Origin: Hamadaea flava
GTDB lineage: Bacteria > Actinomycetota > Actinomycetes > Mycobacteriales > Micromonosporaceae
DNA: 64,000 nucleotides
Reading direction: 5' to 3'
Assembly (NCBI RefSeq): GCF_024172085.1
Contig: NZ_JAMZDZ010000001.1
Span: forward strand, 4,774,001 to 4,838,000
Part shown: in pieces, positions 41,781 through 49,733 of the stretch
Layout of the letters: every line of letters starts with the position of its first letter
How positions within the stretch are numbered: the stretch's first letter is position 1
Position numbers and translations under genes: made by a program
The notes under the pieces: generated by a model
Database searches by the model: none
What the model was told of the DNA's origin: nothing
What the model saw: the letters and a program-made list of their open reading frames with translations, nothing else

Positions 41781-43118
41781 ATGAGCGGCTGGAGCGACAG
41801 CAGCGGAACGACGCTGGACGACTACACCGGGGTATACGCACAGCGCGTCGCCGGAATGACCGCCAGCGAGATCCGAGCGCTCTTCGCCGTAGCCAACCGC
41901 CCCGAGGTCGTCTCCCTCGCCGGGGGCGCCCCCTACACCTCCGCTCTGCCGCTGGACGCCATCGGCGAGATGCTGCGCGACCTGATCGTCAACCAGGGCG
42001 CCCAGGCGCTTCAGTACGGCATCGGCCAGGGCCTGCCCGAGCTGCGCGAGCAGATCTGCGAGGTGATGGCCGACAGCGGCATCGACGCGGCCATGGGCGC
42101 CTCGCCGGACGACGTCGTCGTGACCATCGGCGGCCAGCAGGCGCTCGACCTGGTCGCGCGACTGTTCCTCGATCCCGGAGACGTCGTGCTCGCCGAGGGC
42201 CCGACCTATGTCGGCGCGCTCGGCGCGTTCCAGGCGGCGCAGGCCCGCGTGGTCCATGTCGCCATGGACGACGACGGTCTCATCCCCGCCGCACTCGAAG
42301 AGGCGATCAAGGCGACCGCCGCGGCCGGACGCCGGGCGAAGTTCCTCTACACGATCCCGACCTACCAGAACCCGGCCGGCGTGACCCTCAGCGAGGAGCG
42401 CCGGGAGCAGGTCCTGGACATCTGCGAACGCGCCGGACTGCTGGTCATCGAGGACGACCCGTACGGCAAGCTCAGCTTCGGCGGCCAGGCTCCGCGCCCG
42501 CTGCGCGCCCGCCGCCGTGACGGGGTCTTCTACCTGTCCACGTTCTCCAAGACGATCGCGGCCGGGCTGCGGGTGGGCTGGATTCTGGCTCCCCACGCGG
42601 TACGCGACAAGCTGGTGATCGCGACCGAGGCGCAGATCCTCTGCCCGCCCCATTTCTCGCAGTACGCCGTGAGCACCTATCTCGCGACGATGCCGTGGCG
42701 GGAGCAGATCAAGACGTTCGCGCAGCTCTACTCGGAGCGCCGGGACGCCATGCTGGAGTCGCTGGCCGACCTGATGCCGGCCGGGATGACCTGGACCAAG
42801 CCGGACGGTGGCCTGTTCGTGTGGGCGACGTTGCCGGAGGGGATGGATGCCAAGGCGATGATGCCGCGCGCGATCGCCGCCCGGGTGGCGTACGTGCCGG
42901 GAACGGGCTTCTACGCCGACGGCACCGGTCAGCAGCACATCCGGCTCAACTTCTCCTTCCCGCCCGCTGAGCGCATCCGTGAGGGCGTACGCCGTCTCGC
43001 CGGGGTCATCGAGCAGGAGATGGCGATGCGGGCCGTCTTCGGCTCCGGGAGCGGCCTCGGCACTGCGCCGTCGGCGGGGACCAGTTGGCCGGGGGCCGAC
43101 AACCCCGGCCTGGCATGA
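41781..43118 (+). CDS. PLP-dependent class I/II aminotransferase
   Basis: 445 residues from the ATG that follows GGGAGG. The fold is that of the MocR-like/2-aminoadipate aminotransferase group without a DNA-binding domain: VVSLAGGAPYTSALPLDAIGEML, LQYGIGQGLPELREQICEVM, TIGGQQALDLVARLFLDPGDVVLAEGPTYVGALGAF, TIPTYQNPAGVTLSEERRE, the pyridoxal lysine in STFSKTIAAGLRVGW, and a terminal IRLNFSFP. Substrate unknown. It sits upstream of a D-Ala-D-Ala ligase with overlapping ends, so it could supply or use an amino acid in wall synthesis; that is inferred. Confidence 0.9.
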   Translation: MSGWSDSSGTTLDDYTGVYAQRVAGMTASEIRALFAVANRPEVVSLAGGAPYTSALPLDAIGEMLRDLIVNQGAQALQYGIGQGLPELREQICEVMADSGIDAAMGASPDDVVVTIGGQQALDLVARLFLDPGDVVLAEGPTYVGALGAFQAAQARVVHVAMDDDGLIPAALEEAIKATAAAGRRAKFLYTIPTYQNPAGVTLSEERREQVLDICERAGLLVIEDDPYGKLSFGGQAPRPLRARRRDGVFYLSTFSKTIAAGLRVGWILAPHAVRDKLVIATEAQILCPPHFSQYAVSTYLATMPWREQIKTFAQLYSERRDAMLESLADLMPAGMTWTKPDGGLFVWATLPEGMDAKAMMPRAIAARVAYVPGTGFYADGTGQQHIRLNFSFPPAERIREGVRRLAGVIEQEMAMRAVFGSGSGLGTAPSAGTSWPGADNPGLA

Positions 43119-44083
43119 TCGAGGCCATGCCGAGCACCGCCCAGGTCGACCGCGTCCTCGTCCTCGCCGGGGGCCTGTCCTACGAACGGGACGTCTCGCT
43201 GCGCTCCGGCCAGCGGGTGATCGACGCGCTCAAGGCGGTCGGGGTCGACGCCGAACTGCACGATCCCGACGTCACGCTGCTGCCGCTGTTGCGGGAGGAC
43301 CCGCCGGATGCGATCGTCATCGCCCTGCACGGCGGGATCGGCGAGGACGGCAGCCTCCGTGGCGTGCTCGACCTCTCCGGCGTCCCGTACGTCGGCTGCG
43401 ACGCCCGGGCAGCCCGGTTGGCCTGGGACAAGCCGTCAGCGAAAGCAGTGCTCTCGGAGGCCGGGATCCCGACCCCGGAGTGGGTCGCGCTGCCGCACGA
43501 GCGCTTCTCCGAACTCGGCGCGGTGGCGGTGCTGGATCGCATCGTGGAACGCCTCGGCCTGCCGCTCATGGTCAAGCCCGCGCAAGGCGGATCGGGTCTC
43601 GGCGCCTCCGTCGTGCGTACGGCGGACGCGCTGCCCGCCGCGATGGTGGGCTGCTTCGCGTACGGGCCGACGGCGCTGGTCGAGCGTTATGTCGGCGGCG
43701 TGGACGTGGCCGTCTCGGTGATCGACCTGGGGGAGGGGCCGTTGGCCCTCCCGGCGGTCGAGATCGTGCCGAACAGCGGCGTCTACGACTACGCCGCCCG
43801 CTACACGGCGGGCGTGACGACGTGGCACACGCCCGCTCGGCTCAAGCCCGAGGTCGCCGAGGAGGTCGCCGCCGCTGCCCTGGCTGCGCACCAGGCGCTC
43901 GGGCTGCGCGACCTGTCCCGGGTCGATCTGATCGTCACGCCCGAAGGCGAGTGCACTGTTCTCGAGGTGAACGTCGCGCCGGGAATGACCGAGACGTCGC
44001 TGCTGCCGATGGCCGTGCAGGCCGCCGGTTTGGACTTCGGCCAGGTGCTCGCGAAGCTCGTCCAGCGCGCTGCGGCCCGTTAG
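43115..44083 (+). CDS. ddl: D-alanine--D-alanine ligase
   Basis: 322 residues from the ATG that overlaps the aminotransferase stop (ATGA); a second ATG lies four codons later. ATP-grasp motifs: LAGGLSYERDVSLRSGQRV, IALHGGIGEDGSLRGVLDLSGVPYVG, LMVKPAQGGSGLGASVV, YDYAARYTAG and LEVNVAPGMTETSLLP. It joins two D-alanines for peptidoglycan precursors. It is shorter than many Ddl enzymes but keeps all motifs. It may be a second Ddl in the genome or may ligate another D-amino acid supplied by the neighbouring aminotransferase. It converges with an MFS gene, overlapping it by four bases. Confidence 0.92.
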   Translation: MIEAMPSTAQVDRVLVLAGGLSYERDVSLRSGQRVIDALKAVGVDAELHDPDVTLLPLLREDPPDAIVIALHGGIGEDGSLRGVLDLSGVPYVGCDARAARLAWDKPSAKAVLSEAGIPTPEWVALPHERFSELGAVAVLDRIVERLGLPLMVKPAQGGSGLGASVVRTADALPAAMVGCFAYGPTALVERYVGGVDVAVSVIDLGEGPLALPAVEIVPNSGVYDYAARYTAGVTTWHTPARLKPEVAEEVAAAALAAHQALGLRDLSRVDLIVTPEGECTVLEVNVAPGMTETSLLPMAVQAAGLDFGQVLAKLVQRAAAR

Positions 44084-45267
44084 TCGCCCACGGCGGTCGC
44101 TGCTGTCCGCGTACTCGTGAAGAGCAGGAGACCGGCCAGCGCGAAAAGCGCCGCGCAGAACTCCACCGGGACCACCGATCCGGCCGCGCCGCGCAGCGCC
44201 GCGACCGTGAGCGGCACGGTGGTCGCGCCGATCGCGGCGGAGGTGCTGAGCATGCCCGCGACCGTGCCGAAGTGGGTGGTGCCGAAGTGCTGGGCGACCA
44301 GCGCGGGGCGCGTGACTGTCGCGACGCCGAAGCCGAGGCCGACGGTGACCACGCAGAGCACCGCTCCCACGGTCGCGCGCCCGACGAACGGCAGGAGTCC
44401 GAGCGCGACGCCCTGCACCGCGAACAGTCCACACACGACGCCGACCGGCTGGGTCCAGCGCTGCAACGCGGTGATGGCGATCCGGCCGGTGACCGAGAGC
44501 AGGCCGATGAGCCCGGCGATACTCGCGGCGACGGTCGTGGAGTGCCCGAGGTCGCGCAGAATGCTCACAAGCTGGATGCCCAGCGTGGTGACGACGGAAC
44601 TGTTGGCGGTGAAGGCCACCGCGTAGAGCCAGAAGAGCGGCCGCCGCAGGGTTTCCGCGATCACCGTCTTGCTGGCGTGCCCGTGCCGATGGCTGGTCGC
44701 CGGGCCCTCGGGAACGGCGACGAAATGCAGCGGAATGGTGACCACGCCGAGGATCGCGGCCAGCCAGAGCAGCGTCTCGCGCCAGCCCAGATGCTCCACC
44801 AGCGCACCGGTGAGCGGCAGGAAGACGGTACTCGCGAAGCCGCCGACGATCGTGACGGTCAGCAGCGCCAGCGCGCGCCGCTCGGCGGGCATCCGGGGGA
44901 CGATCACCGCGAAAGCCGGCTCGTAGAGGACCAACGCCCAGGTCACGCCGATCCCGGCCCACACGACATAGAGCGTCATGAGATCGTCCACTTGGGACGC
45001 CGCCGCCAGCAGGAGGGTCGCGCCGACCGAGCCCGCGGTCATCAGGCCACGCCCGCCGCGCCGATCGATCCACCGCCCCGCCAGCACCGCGGTACCCGCC
45101 GACGCCAGGGTGCACAAGGTCATCGCGAAGGTCACCCTGGTCGGGCTGGCGCCAAGATCGCGCGACATCGGCGTCAACAGCACCGAGTACGCGTAGAAGA
45201 GGCAGCCGTAGCCCACCAGCGACGTGACGGCGAGCGAGCCGACCAGTACCCTGCCGCGCGCGCCCAC
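44080..45267 (-). CDS. MFS transporter, monocarboxylate-porter-like
   Basis: 395 residues with twelve predicted membrane segments and no large domains. FAMTLCTLASAGTAVLAGRWIDRRGGRGLM is the segment 2-3 loop motif. The N-terminal topology (VGYGCLFYAYSVLLTPMSRDLGASPTRV) resembles MCT/MFS_1 proteins. Its end shares four bases with the D-Ala ligase end. It lies 13 bp downstream of the XRE regulator on the same strand, so the regulator may control it. Confidence 0.85.
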   Translation of the reverse strand: MGARGRVLVGSLAVTSLVGYGCLFYAYSVLLTPMSRDLGASPTRVTFAMTLCTLASAGTAVLAGRWIDRRGGRGLMTAGSVGATLLLAAASQVDDLMTLYVVWAGIGVTWALVLYEPAFAVIVPRMPAERRALALLTVTIVGGFASTVFLPLTGALVEHLGWRETLLWLAAILGVVTIPLHFVAVPEGPATSHRHGHASKTVIAETLRRPLFWLYAVAFTANSSVVTTLGIQLVSILRDLGHSTTVAASIAGLIGLLSVTGRIAITALQRWTQPVGVVCGLFAVQGVALGLLPFVGRATVGAVLCVVTVGLGFGVATVTRPALVAQHFGTTHFGTVAGMLSTSAAIGATTVPLTVAALRGAAGSVVPVEFCAALFALAGLLLFTSTRTAATAVGD

Positions 45268-45280
45268 CCGGTCAGCGTAC

Positions 45281-46114
45281 TCAATTCACGATCTTGGCTT
45301 GCCCCTGCCGCAGCTCCCGCATCGCCCGCCAGGACGGCGATCCCGGCTCGGTGGTGTAGACGATGAGGCGCTGATCCCGATCGGGGATCAACAGCACCTC
45401 ACAGTGGAAGTCGACGGTGCCGACGACGGGGTGCACGAAGGTCTTGTTCATGCCCCGGCGCACCTCGACCTCGTGGTCGGCCCACAGTTCGCCGAACTCG
45501 GGACTCAGCCGCAGCAGCTCGGCGACGAGACTGTTCAGACTGTCGTCGTCGGGATAGCGGGCCGAGGCCGCCCGAAGGTCGGCGACGGCCGACCGGACGA
45601 AGACGCTGTGGTCGAGGTCGCAGAGATACTCGGCCAGATGCGGCGACCGGAAGATCCAGCGCAGCATGTTCCGCTCGACGCCAGGCGCGCTGAGATCGCC
45701 GATGAACTCCTTCGCCAGCTCGTTCCAGGCGAGAATGTCGTACTTGACGTCGATGACGTACGCGGGCTGGTCCGACATCGCGCTGATCATGTTCAGAATG
45801 CCGCGCGGCACATCGCCGGCGGGACGGCTGGCGGGGGAGACGGTCTCCCCGGCCAGGTGGAACAGATGCGCCCGCTCGTCGATGCTCAGCATCAGCGCCC
45901 GGCCGAGTGCGTTCAGGATCTGCCGGGACGGCCGAGGACCCCGAGCCTGCTCCAGTCGCGTGTAGTACTCCACCGACATCCCAGCGAGCTGAGCGACCTC
46001 CTGCCGCCGCAACCCAGGCGTACGCCGCCGGCCGTTGTCCGGCAACCCGACGTCGATCGGCCGAAGCCGGGCCCTTCTGGCTCGCAGGTACTCGGCGAGA
46101 TCCGCACGGTTCAT
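45281..46114 (-). CDS. XRE-family transcriptional regulator with MmyB-like ligand domain
   Basis: 277 residues from the ATG giving MNRADLAEYLRARRARLRP. Residues ~10-75 are a helix-turn-helix (TPGLRRQEVAQLAGMSVEYYTRLEQARGPRPSRQILNALGRAL). Residues ~100-265 match the MmyB-like sensor (PAYVIDVKYDILAWNELAKEFIGD, VGTVDFHCEVLLIPDRDQRLIVYTTEPGS). Such regulators usually repress a divergent oxidoreductase gene and themselves, and here an SDR gene is divergent 101 bp away. The ligand is unknown. Confidence 0.93.
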   Translation of the reverse strand: MNRADLAEYLRARRARLRPIDVGLPDNGRRRTPGLRRQEVAQLAGMSVEYYTRLEQARGPRPSRQILNALGRALMLSIDERAHLFHLAGETVSPASRPAGDVPRGILNMISAMSDQPAYVIDVKYDILAWNELAKEFIGDLSAPGVERNMLRWIFRSPHLAEYLCDLDHSVFVRSAVADLRAASARYPDDDSLNSLVAELLRLSPEFGELWADHEVEVRRGMNKTFVHPVVGTVDFHCEVLLIPDRDQRLIVYTTEPGSPSWRAMRELRQGQAKIVN

Positions 46115-46215
46115 GCCTTCCAGCTTCCTACGCTTCGGGCGCGCTATCCAGGTACCGGCGATACCACCCTCAGCCGGGCCTGTTTGTTCACCGGCAGGCT
46201 CGGCACCGTGGATAC
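46115..46215. promoter_or_regulatory. Divergent XRE/SDR promoter region with short inverted repeat
   Basis: The 101-bp spacer between the two divergent starts holds GCCTG (46178-46182) and CAGGC (46195-46199), a short inverted repeat that could be an operator. No strong -10 is obvious. Role is inferred. Confidence 0.4.
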
Positions 46216-46965
46216 ATGACTTCGATCGCACTCATCACCGGCGCCAACAAGGGAATCGGCTACGAGATCGCCCGCGGCCTCGGCACGGCGGGCTACACCG
46301 TCCTGCTCGGAGCGCGAGACACCGAGCGGGGAACCGCAGCCGCCGCAGCGTTGGCCGCCGACGGACTCGACGTCCGGTACGTCCAGCTCGACGTGACCGA
46401 CCCGGCTACGGTGGCCGCCGCCGCCAAGCACATCGACAACGAGTACGCCCACCTCGACGTACTCGTGAACAACGCCGGCATCGCCCGCGCCGACGGCGAC
46501 GAGCGGGCCATGGACCCGGCCGCCTGGGCGCCGAGCGGCCAGTCCGTCGACTCGATCCGAGCCGTCTTCGAAGTGAACGTCTTCGGCCTCGTCACCGTCA
46601 CCAACGCGATGCTGCCACTGATCCGCAAGGCGGAAACCGGCCGGATCGTCAACGTCGCCAGCGAAGTCGGCTCGTTCGGCCTGAGCCTCGACCAGTCGAG
46701 CCCCTATTGGTCGCTGGTGAGCATCGGATACCCCGTCTCCAAGACGGCGGTCAACATGATCACCGTCCAGTACGCCAAAGAACTCTGGGACACGCCCATC
46801 AAGGTGAACTCGGTATGCCCCGGATACACCGCGACCGACCTCAACGGAAAAGCCGGGTTCAAGACGCCGGAAGACGGGGCACGGGTGGCCGTACGCCTCG
46901 CCCAGATCGGGGCGGACGGGCCGACTGCGCAATTCTTCAACGAAGATGGCCCGTTGCCCTGGTAA
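46216..46965 (+). CDS. Short-chain dehydrogenase/reductase
   Basis: 249 residues. The NAD(P)-binding motif TGANKGIG lies at ~8-15, VLVNNAG follows, and the catalytic pair is Tyr172/Lys176 (YPVSK). The closest pattern is the carbonyl-reductase-like SDR group (DPAAWAPSGQSVDSIRAVFEVNVFGLV). The C-terminus ends near the usual length. It is divergent from an XRE/MmyB regulator, the arrangement of many inducible actinobacterial SDR genes. The substrate is unknown, but detoxification of a carbonyl is plausible. Confidence 0.93.
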   Translation: MTSIALITGANKGIGYEIARGLGTAGYTVLLGARDTERGTAAAAALAADGLDVRYVQLDVTDPATVAAAAKHIDNEYAHLDVLVNNAGIARADGDERAMDPAAWAPSGQSVDSIRAVFEVNVFGLVTVTNAMLPLIRKAETGRIVNVASEVGSFGLSLDQSSPYWSLVSIGYPVSKTAVNMITVQYAKELWDTPIKVNSVCPGYTATDLNGKAGFKTPEDGARVAVRLAQIGADGPTAQFFNEDGPLPW

Positions 46966-47052
46966 GCGGCTTCTTCCTGGATTGGCTCGGGTTCTCGGCG
47001 TGCTCGGCTCGCATGTCTCGCGCGCTTCGCTTGCTCGGCTGTTCGGCAGTTG

Positions 47053-47329
47053 GACGGGTTGATTCGGTGGCCCGGTTGATTCGGTGGCCCGGTTGATTCG
47101 GTGGCCCGGTTGATTCGGTGGCCCGGTTGATTCGGTGGCCCGGTTGATTCGGTGGCCCGGTTGATTCGGTGGCCCGGTTGATTCGGTGGCTCGGCTGATT
47201 CGGTGGCTCGGCTGATTCGGTGGCTCGGCTGATTCGGTGGCTCGGCTGATTCGGTGGCTCGGCTGATTCGGTGGCCCAGCCGACTCGGTCGCGGGCTGAT
47301 TCGGTGGCTCGGCTGATTCGCTGGACCAG
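47053..47329 (+). repeat. 17-bp tandem repeat array (~16 copies)
   Basis: About sixteen copies of a 17-bp unit run from just after the SDR gene to about 47329. The first ~8 read GGTTGATTCGGTGGCCC. Most of the rest read GGCTGATTCGGTGGCTC, and the last three are degenerate. Because 17 is not a multiple of three, any frame through it repeats 17 residues, which makes long but meaningless open frames on the minus strand. No coding gene is supported. Two sub-types lie in blocks, so the array grew by separate expansions. Confidence 0.9.
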
Positions 47330-47461
47330 CGGTGGGTGCGGCCTCGGTCCCCCGTCCCGGACAACGGACAGGTCCCGCTGGACAGGCTGGAACGGCGGCA
47401 CCGACAGCTTCGGCTGGTTCGACGCTCCGCCCGCTCGCCGGCTTCCGCGTTTCACGTTCTC

Positions 47462-47475
47462 GTTTTACGTGAAAC
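47462..47475. promoter_or_regulatory. Degenerate parS-like site
   Basis: GTTTTACGTGAAAC differs from the parS core GTTTCACGTGAAAC by one base. It lies 20 bp before a perfect site. ParB might bind it weakly. Confidence 0.5.
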
Positions 47476-47484
47476 GGCTCTACG

Positions 47485-47520
47485 AACGGCGGCTGGTTTC
47501 ACGTGAAACCAGCCGCCGTT
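47485..47520. promoter_or_regulatory. parS site at the centre of a 36-bp perfect palindrome
   Basis: The parS core GTTTCACGTGAAAC occupies 47496-47509. The flanks extend the symmetry to 18 bp on each side, so 47485-47520 is a perfect 36-bp palindrome with arms beginning AACGGCGGCTGG. ParB would bind the core. The extended symmetry also allows a cruciform or a terminator-like hairpin on both strands. Confidence 0.85.
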
Positions 47521-47802
47521 TCTGTCGCGCTATTTGAGTTCTGTTGGCTGTGCTCAATCGGGTTGTGCTCAATCGGGCTGGGCGCTACCCGGCTTGGCCG
47601 TTGCGGCTGCGCGTGGCTCTGTCTTCGCGGCCGGTTCGGTTGCCGCGCCTGGCGCCACGCTACGTGCGCCCTCCATGTCGTCCTCTACTCCGGCCGTGGG
47701 ACACGGCTCTGGCGTCCCACGGCGACCCGCTCGGAGGCGCGGTTCGGGTATCCCGCTTGGCTTCGCTCCGAGGTTCTGTTTGGCTCCGCTTGGCTTCGCT
47801 CC

Positions 47803-47938
47803 GGGGTTCGGCTCAGGTCCCGTTTGGCTCCGCTCCGGGGTTCGGCTCAGGTCCCGTTTGGCTCCGCTCCGGGGTTCGGCTCAGGTCCCGTTTGGCTTCG
47901 CTCCGGGGTTCGGCTCAGGTCCCGTTTGGCTTCGCTCC
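47803..47938 (+). repeat. 34-bp tandem repeat array (4 copies)
   Basis: Four near-perfect direct copies of a 34-bp unit start at 47803, 47837, 47871 and 47905; each begins GGGGTTCGGCTCAGGTCCCG and varies at one position (CTCCG or CTTCG). Partial related sequence lies on both sides (47740-48050). Long frames through it give repeated peptides and are not credible genes. The region is the spacer between the SDR and HIT-like genes. Confidence 0.85.
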
Positions 47939-48098
47939 GAGGTTCTGTTTGGCTCCGCTTGGCGGGTTCCATTTGGCTCCGCCCCTGAGGGCACAGCTCG
48001 GGTGTCTCGTTTGGCTCCGTTCTGGGGCTCGGCTCGGCATCCTGCTTGGGTCCGCCGCCCACGCGTGGCCTTCGCTATTGGGCTTGGCCCGGCATCGG

Positions 48099-49262
48099 CT
48101 ACCCCGTGGGCTGACCGCTCGTCGGCGTCGAATGTCCCGGCCCTGCCGGCTGTCCTGGCTCCGTGGGTTGGCCCGTCGGCGCCGCCGGTCCAGCCTGTCC
48201 AGCCTGTCCTGTCGGTTGTCCGGGACGGGGCACCGAGGCCACGCCCACCGCCAGGCCACTCGACTTGCCCGGCTCAGGAGTCTGCGGCTGCGTCGCTTGG
48301 CTGTACGCCTGCGCTTCTGGCGCTGACACCCGAGCCGCTTCGCCCTGCGACTGAGTCCCAGGGCTTGACGTTTGGACCGCAGCCGTCTCCACACCGCGGT
48401 CCGTGATCTGCACGATCCCGTTCTGGTCAGCCGCGTCCTGGTTGGCCCCGTCCTGTTCGGCCATGTTCTGGTTGGCCGGGTTCTGGTTGGCCGGGTTCTG
48501 GGCGCTTGCTTCAGGCCGGTCGTTGACTCCGCCGGGCGCCAGTCCTCCGCTGATCGGTGATGCGCTCTCGACGGTAGGTGGCTGCGCCGTCCCCACTCCC
48601 GCCGGACCCGCTGTTGCCTCCGGCTCAACCGGGTCTACGTCGATCGGCAGCACTCCGAGCCCGTCGACGAAGCTCGACGGTGCCTGCCATTCGATCCGCG
48701 GCGGCTGCGCCCATGCGGTACCGCCGAACTCGGCGAGCCATGCGGCGACGAGCGCGAGGTCCTCCCGCCACTTACGCTCCTCAGCCGGCGGCAGGATGTC
48801 GTCCCACATCGGCAGGAACGAGCCGCGTAGTTGCAGCTGCCCCTTCGGCCGCGCCATGAACCAGAGATGCAGGTGCGCGGCGCCGTCTCCCCAACGGTTC
48901 ACGTGCACTCTCGCGACATCGTCTAGCGACCGGATCGCGCGCTCGACGCGTACCGTCATGACGCCCAGCTCGGCGGCGAGCAGGTTGGGCAGGTCGCCCA
49001 GATCCAGATGCGAGCGCGGCTCGAGGATCAGGATCATCGGCAGCCCGGTGGGGCGGTCCATCGAGCGCACCCGCCAGCGCTCATTGACCCAGATGTACGA
49101 GTCGTCGCCGGACTGGCAAGCCTTGCAGTCGGCGATCTCCTCACCCTTGCGGGCAGGCTCTACGTCGACCGGCGCGTCCAGCGCCTTGACCTTCAGATCG
49201 CCCTCGAACGGGAACGTGTCCCACGAGGTGAAGGCAGGGAGGGGGAGGGGTGTTTCAGCCAC
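48099..49262 (-). CDS. HIT-like protein with long low-complexity tail
   Basis: 387 residues from a GTG. Residues ~1-200 are folded: a CxxC (Cys46, Cys49), MILILEPRSHLDLGDLPNLLAAELG, and HVNRWGDGAAHLHLWFMARP, where HLHLW (130-134) is the histidine-triad motif of nucleotide hydrolases/transferases. Residues ~210-387 are disordered and repetitive (NPANQNPANQNMAEQ, then GQPTG units). The gene lies 3' to 5' toward the repeat-rich spacer, and the tail may have grown by repeat expansion. Substrate unknown. In actinobacteria HIT-like genes are common near parB. Confidence 0.78.
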   Translation of the reverse strand: MAETPLPLPAFTSWDTFPFEGDLKVKALDAPVDVEPARKGEEIADCKACQSGDDSYIWVNERWRVRSMDRPTGLPMILILEPRSHLDLGDLPNLLAAELGVMTVRVERAIRSLDDVARVHVNRWGDGAAHLHLWFMARPKGQLQLRGSFLPMWDDILPPAEERKWREDLALVAAWLAEFGGTAWAQPPRIEWQAPSSFVDGLGVLPIDVDPVEPEATAGPAGVGTAQPPTVESASPISGGLAPGGVNDRPEASAQNPANQNPANQNMAEQDGANQDAADQNGIVQITDRGVETAAVQTSSPGTQSQGEAARVSAPEAQAYSQATQPQTPEPGKSSGLAVGVASVPRPGQPTGQAGQAGPAAPTGQPTEPGQPAGPGHSTPTSGQPTG

Positions 49263-49334
49263 GAGGGAACCCTATCGGAGCGGGTCATCGGCTGTCTCCC
49301 CTCCGGGCATGCCCTCACCCTCCCGGCAGCCCCC

Positions 49335-49348
49335 GTTTCACGTGAAAC
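49335..49348. promoter_or_regulatory. parS site
   Basis: Perfect GTTTCACGTGAAAC core in the spacer between the divergent HIT-like and HNH genes. It is 21 bp from a DnaA-box-bearing inverted repeat. Confidence 0.88.
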
Positions 49349-49368
49349 CGACTGCGGTCGTCCACAAT

Positions 49369-49418
49369 CCACAGAGTTATCCACCGGTACGCACACCACC
49401 CTGTGGATAACTCTGTGG
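49369..49418. promoter_or_regulatory. DnaA-box-bearing inverted repeat
   Basis: A perfect 16-bp inverted repeat (49369-49384 and 49403-49418) with an 18-base loop. The arms contain TTATCCACC (49377-49385) and TGTGGATAA (49402-49410, exact reverse of TTATCCACA), so two oppositely oriented DnaA-box-like sites face each other. A further TGTGGATAA lies at 49602-49610. DnaA binding is inferred from consensus. Confidence 0.6.
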
Positions 49419-49560
49419 AGAATGGCTTCCGCCCGACGTCGCGCGAACGGTGGCCGGCTGCGGGCGTACCGCAGGGTGCGTCGAGAAATGGCCCGTCAAC
49501 GTGGGTTTTCCGCGCTCACGATCGGCTCCGGAGGGTAACCATGTACCAGATTCCCCGGCC

Positions 49561-49574
49561 GTTTCACGTGAAAC
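49561..49574. promoter_or_regulatory. parS site
   Basis: Perfect GTTTCACGTGAAAC core upstream of the HNH gene, 28 bp before a TGTGGATAA DnaA-box-like 9-mer (49602-49610). Confidence 0.88.
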
Positions 49575-49733
49575 GGAGCCTGAGGATAACTCCATCAATC
49601 TTGTGGATAACTTCGCTCGGCCCTGGGGATTTCGCAGGTCCCGGGCATCTCTGGATGCCGTTCATCCACAGGTCCAGCTGGTTTGTTCCACAGGGCTGGT
49701 GTTGGCCATTCTTGATCGCCTAGGATCAAACAT

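Noticed and set aside
42979-45366. 795-codon plus-strand frame across ddl and the MFS gene
   Set aside because: Overlaps two well-supported genes and has low-complexity Arg/Gly content.
46144-47364. Minus-strand frame with 17-residue repeats across the tandem array
   Set aside because: The repeats are forced by the 17-bp unit; no ribosome binding site or domain.
47053-47938. CRISPR array
   Set aside because: The repeats are contiguous without unique spacers, and no cas genes are present.
47534-48406. Plus-strand frame with GSGPVWLRS-type repeats
   Set aside because: Generated by the 34-bp array and antisense to the HIT-like gene tail.
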